Notes: a model not told the origin generated them from the letters alone. A stretch of DNA of 64,000 bases from Pardosa pseudoannulata (GCA_032207245.1 CM063499.1:77001066-77065065), one strand, 5' to 3'. Counted from the first letter of the stretch, positions 1 through 11,175 are shown. Made by a program: numbers and translations.

Positions 1-123
1 CGATCCCGGCGAAATGGAGGGTAGAAATAATTGACCATGTAAATGGGTTTCTCCAACCCTCCAAGCAAAATCCCCTTACCTGGGTAAAAAGAAGGGTACA
101 TGACTGGCACACGTAAACGGGGC
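1..123. other. Left flank outside the duplication
   Basis: This stretch has no counterpart before the second copy at 24159, so the homology between the two large copies begins at about 124. It is less AT-rich than its surroundings. I see no coding exon or recognisable element in it. Confidence 0.5.
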
Positions 124-431
124 TAATGTCTGCTGAGATTGTATCCATTTGAGAATCAAAGCTGCAAAAATCATCAACAGAATGAAGATAAATCCTTCTA
201 AACCAAGTAATAGTGAATCAGTCACTACTAATTTAAATTTCTTACTCAAATTACTAAACATACTGTAATATTGTGATTTAACGGTGTGTCTACAGCAAAG
301 AACTTTGCTTATGTGGATACAAAGGGGTTGTTTTCCTTGACACCACAATGTCTAGACTTTTGTGTCCTATAGGAGCGAAATAAGAGATCAGACAGCCAAG
401 TGCTCAGACTGACAGCTGGAAAAATGACCAT

Positions 432-1318
432 TGTAACCACAAAGAAATGCCCGACATGAAATTCCAGAGACTCCTGGGTTTGCGGCTGGTGATTGTCTAG
501 CCCAAACCAGTCTAGTTGGTTGAAGGTGAGATCATCGCCAGATGATCCAATGATGAAAATGGGGGTGAGGCCCCCTCTCTTATAGGCCCCTCCCCCAAAA
601 AAGAGACGAGAGAAGATTTTTTTAAAGTAGTAGTTAGTTAGCTAGCAACCAGTTAATTCGGAGGCGACCTTGATCAGTCTCTCTATCAGAGAGTTTTTTT
701 AGCTATAATCCCACCTTGGGATCTTTTCTTTTTAGAGTTAGCTATATTCAGCTAACTCTCAAAAGAAAAGAGTCGTCTAACCAGTCTCTCCATAGGAGAG
801 TTTTTCCTAGCGAAAATCCCAGTCTTAACCAGTCTTTCCATAGGAGAGTTTTTCCTTTCGAAAATCCCACCTTGGGATATATATATATATATCTTACTGA
901 GATTGATAACAATACCCTGTGTCTTGGGTTTTCTTTTAATATAATCTTCTTCAGGATTGATTGCATATTCCTCTTAAGAACTCTAACTATGTTTTGATAT
1001 TCTTCGAAGAAACCATTTGTTATTTCAACTTATCTTGTCTAATTGAGTGTACTGTCTACTTAATTACTTCAGGGAATTTTCGTGCGAGCTACAGAATTGT
1101 TTTTTCCTTTGGATCGCCAATATTTCGGTAGAGGCAGATCTTAGATATTGCACGTCTGTACTCAGGCCTGCGTGTATTGAATCACATACCTGTGAGCTGA
1201 ATTGTTTTTTTCTGTATATAGAAATGATGTATATAGCAGAGGTGTAAATAAACCCATTATTCAAGAAACACCATGATTCTCCATTGTGTCACCTAAAACA
1301 GGGACCGGATACGTTACA
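432..1318 (+). repeat. LTR-like repeat A with repeated hairpins, copy A
   Basis: The sequence begins TGTAAC and ends GTTACA, as LTRs do. It has an AATAAA signal at 1247-1252 followed by about 65 bp of U5-like sequence. Around 670-880 it contains three copies of a motif with a short hairpin (CTCTCTATCAGAGAG, CTCTCCATAGGAGAG and a variant), each followed by a T-run and by 'ATCCCACCTTGGGAT' or a shortened form of it. No internal retroviral genes adjoin it and no clear target duplication is visible, so the LTR label is an inference. The small ORFs within it look like chance. The counterpart is at 24455-25276. Confidence 0.55.
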
Positions 1319-1418
1319 ATACTATAGAGTGTAAACTGTAAAGGTGGTAATCCTGTAATTTTTTTTTTTTTTGTTTTGTTTAATTATACTTTACCTAGAA
1401 CATAATTTTATTCTAAGC

Positions 1419-2237
1419 CAGGGGTTGGCATGATTTAAATCATGATTTAAATCAGTTTATTTTTAAAAAAAATCATTGATTTAAATAATTTTTTTTCACT
1501 TCTTTTAAAACCTATATTCCAAAGACAGGAGAATTGGGAATCAGTCAACACAGTAATACCAATAAGTAAAAAAGTGTAAATAGATAGCATGTGCTTTCCA
1601 AGAATTTAGGGGTTATTATCAGAAAGTATGTAGTAGGGATAAGTACAATGACTAGTTATGACTAGTGGAATTCATTTTATGTCATGGTAGGTAAGGAGAG
1701 TATTACAGAACTTGAAATCCACTTTATCTACCAAATAACAACAGCCGTGGCTTCATCTCCTAGAATAGAGGTACTTTTCTTCTTTTGGTATTGTTCATTC
1801 TAGCCTTCATTACAAATTAGGAGTGGATAAAGCATAGAAACTAGTGTTTTTATTGAAACAGTTAAATCCATAATTCGTTGCTTTAAAAGAATAGTGAAAT
1901 AATTGTGATTTTTTTAAAAAATAGTTTGCCTTAAATGAATATTTAATTTGTTTTTTAAATTTACATCTTATTTAGTTTGCACTATCCAATTACAAAATAA
2001 TAGAATGTATTTAGATTAAAATTTATATATTTAATTTTCAGTAATCAGTGCGTAGAATATACAAGATAGATAAGTTGTTACTTATAACAAACTATTCCAA
2101 GTATATTGCACAAAATAAAAAAACACAACAATAATTAAAATTAGAATTCAGCAAAAAAAATCAAATAAATCTGATTTAAATCAAATAAATCTGATTTTTT
2201 TGGATTTTTAAAAAAAAAATCATGATTTTTTTCCCTG
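1419..2237. mobile_element. Non-autonomous hAT-like element A (copy A)
   Basis: The ends are CAGGG...CCCTG with AT-rich GATTTAAATC repeats just inside both ends. The copy at 25390 shows a perfect 8-bp target duplication, GTTGGCAG, which fits the hAT superfamily. Here the left target copy and the element start have collapsed into one GGTTGGCA, probably by a small deletion. No transposase reading frame is visible. Confidence 0.7.
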
Positions 2238-2426
2238 GTTGGCAGACTTTTGAGAGAGACAAGTCAAATTATCAATATAACAAAGTGACTGAGGTATTGG
2301 AGAACAATTTATATGTATTAATTTCTACATGCAGTACATAAAGGTATAATAAAGACGACCTGCAGTCACGTATGCAAACAGCCTATGCAACTTTCAAAAC
2401 ACTCTACCCAACGTCTATCTTTAGTC

Positions 2427-2837
2427 CAGGGATGGACAAACTTTTTCGGCCTCGGGCCAAAATTCAAAAGAAAATAAGTTTGGCGGGCCAAGATAAATTT
2501 TTTTTAATTTTAAAAATAATATATAAGTACCTAATGGTTTAAATATGTTAATGAGATGAATGAAATTGCGATTTCATTTTTAAAAGTTCCTTACACTGAG
2601 GTTCAAAGTGAGATGTACTGATTTTAAAGAACTATACTAAATGTTCATCTGTCAGTCACATATAAGAAGCAAATATGCCGCTGATCTTCTGGGCATGAGA
2701 TAATAAATTTGGGATATAATATTTAAGCAAAGTAGAAAAGGAGATGGATATATAATGTATAAATATATATTTCTTTTAATTTGCCTTGGACTGGCAACTT
2801 AAAATTCTATCCGCTGGTCGTAGTTTGCCCATCCCTG
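2427..2837. mobile_element. Non-autonomous hAT-like element B (copy A)
   Basis: The inverted ends are CAGGGATGGACAAAC and GTTTGCCCATCCCTG. Other members of the family in this window (22428, 42661, 60835) have exact 8-bp target duplications, which places the family in hAT. It is about 410 bp with no reading frame, a typical MITE. The counterpart is at 26367-26776. Confidence 0.8.
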
Positions 2838-3028
2838 GTTTAGGCTGATAAGTGTGATATAAGTAAATTTGTTAAACAATAGTTTGTAAATATTATCACT
2901 ATTACTAATTTTATAACATCATATATTGGTTTGTCTTTTATTATTTATTCCTTGTTTGTAATCTACAACATTTCAATGTACATTATGTCTTTTTGAATGC
3001 ACTCTCTTCTCTTTATAATAGATTTCAG

Positions 3029-3091
3029 AGAACTCAGACTGAGAAAACTGAAGAAAAATATCAGAAGCTTGTACAGGAATCAAATGAAAAG
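3029..3091 (+). CDS. Coiled-coil protein, exon 1 of the visible set (copy A)
   Basis: This 63-bp exon (phase 0 to 0) encodes 21 residues, RTQTEKTEEKYQ...ESNEK, rich in E, K and Q. The acceptor is ATTTCAG and the donor GTAAAA. An acceptor eight bases upstream (AATAG) is also possible but would change the phase. The exon is repeated at 26965 with one residue change (R to K at position 1). Earlier exons lie left of the window. Confidence 0.75.
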
Positions 3092-3259
3092 GTAAAATGG
3101 TTTGCTTTTGTTAGAGTATATTTCTCATTAATGAGAGAAAAAAATAAGCAACAAGCAAGTTAATTATTTAACTTAAAGCTTATAAAATTGTTTTATTGCA
3201 TTATTGTTTTCTATAATCAGTTATAAAGATAATCACGTAAATACGGTCAGTTACATAGA

Positions 3260-4028
3260 CATGGTTTCCGAGCACCTGGAAAGTCATGGAAAATCATGGA
3301 TTTAGACAATGGATTAATTTTGTCATGGAAAGTCTTGATTTTTCAAGTAAAATGAGTAAAAGTCATGGATCCACTAAACTACTGATTAAAAAAAATGCAT
3401 TGAATTGTTTAATTCTATTTTTACTTGTCATTTGACTGAAGTTACTGAGTTTATGTATTATCCTTTTGACCCTATTGCCAAGTAAAATTTGTTCACCAAG
3501 GAAACTCAAAGCAAGAAAGCTTAATGGGTGGGTAAATGTATATTATTCTGGTTTTTTCTTAAATTGTAGATTAAAATTTTACTAATATAATAATAATTAT
3601 TTTTTAATAAAAATTAGTTAAGATTTTTGCACAAAATATAAGTTTATCTCTATGGATATTGTATATAAACATTATAGGGTTATATTTGGCTATTATTCAT
3701 GGTCACCTGGATAATACCAAAGTACCCTGAATTCAAATTGGAAACATTTTGATTGAAAAATTGCTATATGATTAAACTTAGGTATGTAGATACAGCAATT
3801 TATTTTTATGTGAGTTTATTAACACTTATAAAGTAAGTTTATAGTTTTTTATGATAAAATTCCTGTAATTTCTCTAAAAGCATATATTTTATTTGTATGT
3901 ACAACAGAAGTTTTATTTATATATACTTTTAACGAAAGCTTTTTAAAGTCATGGAAGATAATCTGCTAAATCAGGGAAAGTCATGAAAAGTCATGGATTT
4001 GAAAAATTTTATTTTGGCAGATACCCTG
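3260..4028. mobile_element. Family X element, full length, copy A only
   Basis: It begins CATGGTTTCC and ends GATACCCTG, flanked by a perfect 6-bp duplication CATAGA (3254-3259 and 4029-4034). The motif AAAGTCATGG is repeated near both ends. Copy B has the empty site at about 27177 (TTACATAGATAATAAAGC), so the insertion is younger than the split of the two copies. No coding capacity is seen. The 6-bp duplication argues against hAT. Other members are at 11281, 33562 and 52661. Confidence 0.8.
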
Positions 4029-4216
4029 CATAGATGATAAAGCTGTCAGCTTTGTTTATACCTTGACTCAATTACTGGATATTTGTAAAGTATAAAAGTC
4101 TACTATTCCTGCTTGCATGTAAAAGCTGAAGTTTTCTAAAATCTTTTGCTTAGTTTAAATTTGTTAATTTGCTTGCATTGAAAAATAGTAATGTAAGCAA
4201 ATATGAATATTTAAAA

Positions 4217-4873
4217 CTAGCATATAGCCCGTCATATGACGGGATCAGTAAAATTTTTAATTTTCCAAAATTCTAAAGTACCTTATGAGGCAGGTAAAAA
4301 AATGGTTTGTTGTTTGGCTGAAAATTATCTTGCAACAAAAAATAATCGATGATTCAATTTAAAATTATCACATATGTACCTAATCTATTATTTAAGCCAA
4401 ATATAAAAGAAAATTATTTACGTAATATCTAAGTTCAATGATAAAACGTATGAAAGTAATGCATAATTTAAATAATTTAAAATAAGAAATGATTCAATGA
4501 GATGGTTAAAGGAATGACGTCATAATGTTAGAAAACTATGTTATTTTTATCTATTTATTATGTGATAAATTGATAAATTTAATCGTCTGCTTTTTAACCG
4601 GGGAAAATAGGAGTTGAAATAATGGCCTTAAAACCACGAAAAGATGGGAAGGGGTGGATTTCAAACGTTTTAGAGAAGGCAGTATTTTTCGCTGTGATAT
4701 GAAGCATATTTATGCTAATTTATTTTAGAATCTTATCTATAGTTTAGGAGAAGATAAACATTACTCTCTTTGAATTTTGCTAACTATGGATGCCTCTATC
4801 CATTCCAGGTCCAACCGCTTCATAAAATCGAGGACAGACGGACAGATAACTTAGGCTATTATTATATAGGGGA
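4217..4873 (-). mobile_element. Non-autonomous Helitron-like element
   Basis: Read on the minus strand, it starts TCCCCTATATAATAATAG and ends with the palindrome CCCGTCATATGACGGG followed by CTATATG and CTAG, the TC...hairpin...CTRR layout of Helitrons. The base after CTAG is T, as expected for insertion between A and T. No Rep/helicase gene is present. The element lies in the intron between exons 1 and 2 and is absent from copy B, where about 860 bp are missing. Confidence 0.75.
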
Positions 4874-4982
4874 CTAGCATATAGCCCGTCATATGACGGA
4901 ATCAGTAAATTTTTCATTTTCTAAAATTGTAAAGTACTGTATGAAGCAGGTAAAAAATGATTTGTTTTTTGGCTGAGAATTA
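4874..4982 (-). mobile_element. Second Helitron end, truncated, abutting the first
   Basis: A second copy of the hairpin and CTAG end begins on the base next to the TC start of the first element, and about 110 bp of Helitron sequence follows before homology stops. The two elements are therefore head to tail with no spacer. Confidence 0.7.
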
Positions 4983-5198
4983 TCAGGTACAAGCTCAATA
5001 ACTTGTTTATCTTCATACTCCCCTAAAGTCTCTCGATATTGTGAATGCAGTTTAGAATCACATTGAATTCATTTAGAAAGATAATTTAAAGTCTTCTTAG
5101 CTACCTTAAAATTATCGTTAAGTTCTTCAGTTTTTTTTTTTTTAAAATTTTATTTAAATTATTGAGGATGTCAAAATTTCCAAAAATTTTTATTATAG

Positions 5199-5308
5199 GA
5201 GAAAATGATGTTTGATATTGCTGCTCAAAGAGATCAACTGAAAGTTCAACTTACAGTCGTCAATAACAATCTAATTCAACAAAAAAATCAAATAGAAGAA
5301 ATTAAACT
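5199..5308 (+). CDS. Coiled-coil protein, exon 2 (copy A)
   Basis: This 110-bp exon starts in phase 0 and ends with two bases of a split Leu codon. It encodes EKMMFDIAAQRDQ...QIEEIK, a stretch with hydrophobic residues at heptad-like spacing. The acceptor is TTATTATAG and the donor GTAAGT. It is identical in copy B (28240-28349). Confidence 0.85.
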
Positions 5309-8268
5309 GTAAGTGATGCTTTGTATTATGTTCTTGTAGTTATATATAATATCATGATTTTCATTTTAAAACAAATTAAATTTGTAAAAATTATATATTA
5401 ACTTATATGAAATTAAGGATGTATAAAATTAAATTCCCTTAAAAATCTTTTGTAATATATACTCTTCTTTTAAATTTAAGTTTCTGCTTTGAATTTGGAC
5501 TAATTTGCTAAATTGAAACACTTTTGTATGTACCTTTTGTGTATATTGATCTTATTACTAATAAACTATACTGTTAACCTATCGCCTTATGAATCGAGCA
5601 ACGATTGTATGTGCCACTTTTGATGAAAGCTTTTCTCATGCATAGTGACCAGAATCAGTTTTATCATGGGCTAAATTGTGAGCAAACCAGTGAACATTAA
5701 TAGTACTGCATTTACTATTTAATAAAACCACAGAATTTGATAATTATATTTCATTTCATTTTTATTAAAAAAATTTGTTTTTATTTCACATATTATTTCT
5801 ATGTTTTTGGTTATATAACAAAAGTAAAAATTTACAGTCGTTTAAATATTTTCTATGTAGAATTTATTGCTTGAATAACCTATAAGGGAATAATGTATAA
5901 TATTAGTCAAAATTTTGTAAGGGGTATTACTTCATTACTGATATGAGCTTTTCACTTTTGACCAGAAGCAATCATCGTGTGTCTGACACAAACTTTTCGC
6001 TTTTAGCCAGACAGAATCATCATGTGTGTGATATGAAGCTCTCATTTTAGGCACATCAGTACAATCACGTCTCTCATATGTTGTTTTAAGGCAAAGGGTT
6101 AACATAATAATGGTTCAATAGTTCAAATCCCTATCTTTACATAAAATCCTTTGTTATGTGCGTGTGTGACCTATACATTTCAAAATGGCTACTTGATAAA
6201 ATTTTATATGGGGATTCATCTAAACCCTGGGAAGATTCTAGGTAGGCCAAATTATTCACAGGTCAAGAGCATGGGAAGATAAAAAAGTTATTTTTCTCTG
6301 AATGAGGTTTGACAATTATATTTAATGCCATTTGATATATTTTTCTTTTAGTTATGTTCTAAAATAATTTAAATGTTTTTAAGTAGTTCAATTCATTCAA
6401 TAGCATTTAAAATTTGTTTTCAGATTGTTGAAAAGATTTTACACAAAAAATCCCTAGAGACCACATTGCATTGTGTCCAGAAATAAGAAATTTAAAATAA
6501 AATAAGTTACTGTTAAGATAAATATTTAAATTTGAGGAAAGTAAGGAATTATAAGTATTAGTTAGGAAAAAACGTAACATTATAAAAGAAGACCAAAAAT
6601 TTTCAAAATTTATTTTATAAAGATGACCAGTTTGCCAGTATATACATTTGTACGGAACATGCAAAGTTTTGACTCTCAACTGAAAAATGGAAGTCAGGGA
6701 AATATTGGCTTTTTGAAACAAAACTAGGTTACTTGCTAAGTCCAGATCATTTTTTGCGATCCTCTGTTGACAGAGCAGATATTAATTGAACCACATTAAA
6801 ATCTGCCCTGTCTCTTGAACCACACTACATCTATATTGACACTTCTGATCCAGGGGGGGGGATGTAATTTTTGACGAAAAGAAATTTTGACCATTAACAA
6901 TAGCTGTCTTTTTTGTTTTGTCATTTATCACATTTGAGACTTGCCTCCAAACTTTGCTACCTGATAGTACTTTCCTTAGGTATTTGGCTCATCTTGACAC
7001 ACGTCTTTGTTATTAATATTGGTCCAAAAAAATTTGGCATGTCAGATGGGCTGTCCTAAAAAGCTGTGTCTACCGCCATTCTGAAACCTAGGGTTTAGGA
7101 TAGCATTTCAACTCCCATTTTAAGAGAGAGTGACCATTGTTTACTGGACCTCAAAAACAAGGCAGCTACACTTCCCATTAGTGATTAAGGACAATGCCCA
7201 ACAGGGATAATACAATTTTTCTTACCTCTTAATTATATTTACTTGATTTATTTAAATATTAACAGTTTTGACTTGATATATTTCTTTTATTTTGATTCAG
7301 TTGCACCATTTTTTTTTTATTCAGAGTTTAGGTTTCAATCTTACTCCATTACTGTTGGCATTATTGTTTGAAAAAGTATTTAACATTTATCTCAAAAGAG
7401 TTATACTTAAGTGATCTTTCAACAACTTAGATGCTCTTCTATTAGTATATTGTCAGTTATAATTATTATACTTCTTAAGAATTTATATTGGAAGTTAAAT
7501 GTAAAAGAATAGGTTATTTATGTTTTGATAATGAGTTGTTTTATTTTTTAAATTGCTTTTATTGTTAGTGTAATATAATTTCAAACTAATTTGAATTTTG
7601 AAATAAATAAAACCTTTATTTGGGAAACAAGTACTCAAACAGAAGGTTAGTCACAAAGTGGCCTGTCATATAGATTATCACAGACCAACTTCTCTTAGTA
7701 AAAGGCTACTTAATCTTCTACAAACAGTTTAGTGAACAGAGCAGAGTAGTACTTGAACAGCCAATTTTGTTAAGCATTAAGTTTATCTACACAAATAAAT
7801 AAAAATAAAAAATAAAAAAAACAACTTTTTAACATATGCAAGTTTCTGTTAACTATAATTTTTTTTTTCTCATATATATCCTTAAAAAGTCCTTAATCTT
7901 CACTTTCAAAAACCTGTATGAACTGTGGAAAATCTCTTGCTGCATTAAAATACAAGAAAATTTATATGATACACTTGGTATAGCAGGATTGAATAAAAAA
8001 CACATACATTAACTAAAAATTAAACTTTAGTGGTAGGAGGGATAAAAGTTCATGAATATATATTATAAATACTTCTAAATTAAGAGTTATGAATGCAATA
8101 GTTGAAGATTCCAATAACATTTGTGGTATAGTATTTTTTCAGCAGCATTCTTAAGTTATATTGTAAAGTAAAGGGGGTAGATAATTAAAAACATTATGTG
8201 TCGGAAATTTGTTTTCTTTTAAATATCTTATTCTTCTTTACTATTTTGATGCAATATTTCTTTTTAAG
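5309..8268 (+). other. Long intron without recognised genes
   Basis: Intron of 2.96 kb between exons 2 and 3, conserved in copy B (28350-31324). The track at 6110-6290, with a B-box-like AGTTCAAATCCC, may be an old SINE. The 104-codon minus-strand frame at 6407-6721 changes length between copies and has no features of a gene. Confidence 0.6.
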
Positions 8269-8404
8269 TCAGAATCTAAAGCTTCAAAATGAGATGGAGG
8301 AAAAAGATATGTCCCATAAAAAGGAAATTGGTGCAATACAAAATACTCTTGAAGAAAAGTCCTCTTTATTAGACAATACATTAAAAATAAAGAAAAATTT
8401 AGAG
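8269..8404 (+). CDS. Coiled-coil protein, exon 3 (copy A)
   Basis: This 136-bp exon completes the split Leu codon with its first base and ends in phase 0. It encodes 45 residues, from QNLKLQNEMEEKDMSHKKE to KIKKNLE, predicted coiled coil. The acceptor is TTTTTAAG (T-rich but AAG) and the donor a consensus GTAAGT. It is identical in copy B (31325-31460). Confidence 0.85.
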
Positions 8405-8589
8405 GTAAGTTTATTTCTGTTTTGAATGCAAATAAATAAACATGAATTTTATAACATTAGTAAAAGTATGTCTGTTGGATTTATCATTTGTTTGGTTATT
8501 ATTGTGGAGATTTTAAGATGTTTATTTCTGTAGAAAATAAGGTTACATCTATGAATTTTAAGCCATTCTCCCAATTTTTAATACTGAAT

Positions 8590-9445
8590 TTTGTTAGCAT
8601 AAATGCCAAATTTTTATATTAATTGACGTTTCTACTTAATTAAAAAAAAATTCTTTTGAATATTTCAATCCAGAGCGGTTTTTTAATTTCCCGCCATTAT
8701 TATTTTTTTTATCTTCGACGTGTGATCCGATGAAGAAGGAAGTGCCGTATGCAAATTCAAATTGCTCGGTAATCACGATTCGTCCAGCGAGCGTGGACGT
8801 ATCAGCGTTCAGTCTTCCACCCGGCGGGAAGTATAAGTACGCTAGGATGAAGTTCATCGGTGCAGAAGCGAGGAAACGGTGACCTACTGGGGCAAACGGC
8901 AACATCTTTGGCGGCAAGGTACCTGATCTGGTAGATGGTGAATGAAGGCAGTGTTTTAGTTTGAGGCTCATCATCCTAAAGCTATCTATGTTTTTTTTAC
9001 AATAGCCGCCAGTACTTCCTGATCTACATATATGAGCCGACTGAGGGTGTTTATCTTATGGCCATCCTACTTTTGACGGAATATGTGGAAGTAGGCAATT
9101 TTTGGGAAAGTTTGACTCAAGATGCAAGTTGTTTTGGATTTTTGCTCGTTTTGAAAAGGGTAACTTCTGGCGATTTCCTCTCTTTTTTGATAGTGACCTT
9201 ATGTCCCAATTTAATTTTTTTTAGTCCTAATCCAGTTCATAATATCTTGTTTTTTTTTGTTGTAGTACATATATAAGTTATTCTATATTTGTTATTTCTT
9301 TAAATTTTTTTTTTTCGAATAAATTGTTATTATTTTTATAAACTGCTTCTTTTCTGACCAACTCTAATTCCACTGTGAAAAACCTCTGCATAGAATACTT
9401 CTAACTCGGTGTTGGGGGTATCAAATTTTCACAGTCAACGGACTA
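8590..9445. other. Copy-A-only 0.86-kb block with a GC-richer, coding-like segment
   Basis: Copy B lacks this block: its sequence runs straight into the pogo-like left end at 31645. The segment 8680-8970 is clearly GC-richer than the intron around it. The plus frame from about 8704 to 8882 is open over roughly 55 codons (including DPMKKEVPYANSNCS and LPPGGKYKYARMKF) and ends in TGA. The minus strand is also open for 112 codons at 8636-8974. I do not recognise either product. It could be a captured gene fragment, a processed pseudogene or part of a transposon. Confidence 0.5.
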
Positions 9446-10322
9446 TCTGTGTTTAAAAAGCAAATTTCTTCAGCCCGGGACTATCTGACGGTTGTTCATT
9501 GCTCAAATCATTAAAATTGGATGAAGGGGGAAAAAAGCACGTCGGAGAACGGCCAATGATCAAACAAAAGCACGACTCACGAGATGGCAAGAAAACATAG
9601 TATCGTATTGGTAATAAACCACGAAAAAACCCATAAATAAGAACGAATCAGTAGTAGCAAGTATCGCAATCTTAAATTGTGTCCTGGAGTACGGGAAATA
9701 TTGATAGTCAGTATTTACAGCTCTGATTGACAACACCAAGTAGATGGTTTCTAGATGAAGGTTAAGGGTCGAAGGTCATTTGACCATGAGGGTCAAAGTG
9801 TTTTTTTTTTCAAAGTTTTGAATTGCGGTAATATTGGTCATTCATCATGTCTTTAAAACATCGTCGTAGTTTTATTGCTGATTTCAAGCTGAAAGTTATT
9901 CAGAATGACAACGAGAAAGCAGTAAGAAATTGGTGCAAGCAAAAGAAAACATTAAAAATATGAGAAGAAAGCGATCCAATCATCGTGGAAAAATACAATG
10001 GCCTGCATTAGAAGACGATTTACATAGTTGGGTTCTCTAACAGAGAAATGTAGTCAGCTCTGTTTCTTCTGTTAAAATTTGTCTATGAGGCTATGGCAGA
10101 AGAAATAATTTCAAATTTTAAAGGTGGAAATGATTGAGTCTCATCCAGACTTTTTGGTACTCTACTGTACTTAGTTTTTTATTCTTAAAATGATTTAATA
10201 TTGTCTTACTAAAATAAATATTTTTGCTCTTATAATCTGCGGATTATCTCATGGTCTTGAATCTGATGATTTATGAAATTTCTTAAATAATAAATCACGC
10301 CTGTGGACTATACGTGCGAAAT
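9446..10322 (+). pseudogene. Pogo/Tigger-like transposon remnant (copy A)
   Basis: The right end is CTATACGTGCGAAAT, which is the inverted repeat of the left end preserved in copy B. The left end is lost here. The plus frame from 9847 is open for 38 codons (MSLKHRRSFIADFKLKV, then RNWCKQKKTLK), then TGA. A shifted frame carries the motif WPALEDDLHSW. The order matches the N-terminal DNA-binding region of pogo/Tigger (CENP-B-type) transposases, so this is a decayed N-terminal half with no catalytic DDE domain visible. Confidence 0.7.
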
Positions 10323-10444
10323 TAAGGTAATTTGGTAAAAAATGTGAAGAAAAATGTACCTTTATAGTGAAAATGTTCCATCAGTATTCAAATGAAAATA
10401 AACTATTATTCATGACCATGCTGCCACCTCTCCTCCCCTCCCCT

Positions 10445-10560
10445 CCATCCCATGTTGGTAGGGTACTGGTCTTCAAAACTGGTATTCAAAGTTCGAACAC
10501 TTGTTACCTCCCACTCTTAAAAGTGTGAGATAGATAACTAAGTTATTGGTATATATGAAA
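10445..10560 (+). repeat. tRNA-type SINE, probable
   Basis: An A-box-like GTTGGTAGGGTACTGG (about 10454) is followed at tRNA spacing by a B-box-like GTTCGAACAC (10491-10500). The same sequence is in copy B near 32671. The upstream CTCCC tract differs in repeat number between the copies. It is a repeat rather than a working tRNA gene, since it does not fold into a cloverleaf with an anticodon arm that I can see. Confidence 0.5.
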
Positions 10561-10689
10561 AAAGGGTTGTGCGCAGTGGAAGCTTAAATTGGTATCTGTA
10601 CAAAAATAAAGTTGCTATTCACAAACTTTAAAATAAAAAAACATACTTGACAAAAGAAAGCTTGAAATCATGCAGCGGTAAAAAAACAT

Positions 10690-10990
10690 AAGACCAACTG
10701 CAGTAGCTCTAATGACGGTTTCGCCGATCCACCGGTCTACCTCCTCGGCTGTGAGCAGCAAGCGTCTCTCGCTTCACCTCGAACACGAACTAGAACTACT
10801 TCACCGGGAGAAAACATCAGCTTTTATATCCGCCGGGTAACATCTGCGGTGCCGATCTCCACCGTCCGGCACTCCTGCTCGACACTCCGCTCACCTTGAC
10901 GTAAGCATGCTCGCCATCAACACGTCACGTTCATACGCTCCTTTCGTGACGCATGCTTACTCGGCCTTGTCTTTAAGGTGAGGGATAAGT
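10690..10990 (-). other. GC-rich promoter-like island, possibly an LTR on the minus strand
   Basis: This block stands out by base composition. Read on the minus strand it holds TATAAAAG at 10821-10828, followed about 30 bp on by a pyrimidine-containing start region and then GC-rich leader-like sequence. It also contains paired CATGCTTAC/ACGTAAGCATG repeats. It is present in copy B (32960-33260). No coding region follows it on the minus strand, so an LTR or other element promoter fits better than a host gene promoter. Confidence 0.35.
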
Positions 10991-11052
10991 GAAATATTGG
11001 ATTTTTAAAATAAGGGAAATTTACAAGTTCTAATATTTCTTAACAACACTAC

Positions 11053-11175
11053 TGAGGGATGGATGTTCATAGCCATTCTGAATCAGCTTTAAAAAGTAGG
11101 TCCCAGTTTCATTAGCCCTTGTGTAGTAAAAAATAGAATGTAGTGCTTCCAACATACAAACTATATATCCTACAA
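11053..11175 (+). repeat. SINE tail fragment
   Basis: The order of motifs (GGATGGATGTT, TAGCCCTTGTG, AAAAAATAGAATGTAGTGCTTCCAA) matches the tail of the SINE at 22060-22205. The tRNA-like head is missing or too decayed to see. Confidence 0.5.

Noticed and set aside
1047..1247. 66-codon frame repeated at 25006-25206
   Set aside because: It lies inside the LTR-like repeat, and its identity in the two copies only reflects the duplication. No start context or domain.
6407..6721. 104-codon minus frame in the long intron, with a counterpart at 29475-29786
   Set aside because: The reading frame and ends differ between the copies, the composition is that of AT-rich intron, and there is no splice or promoter context.
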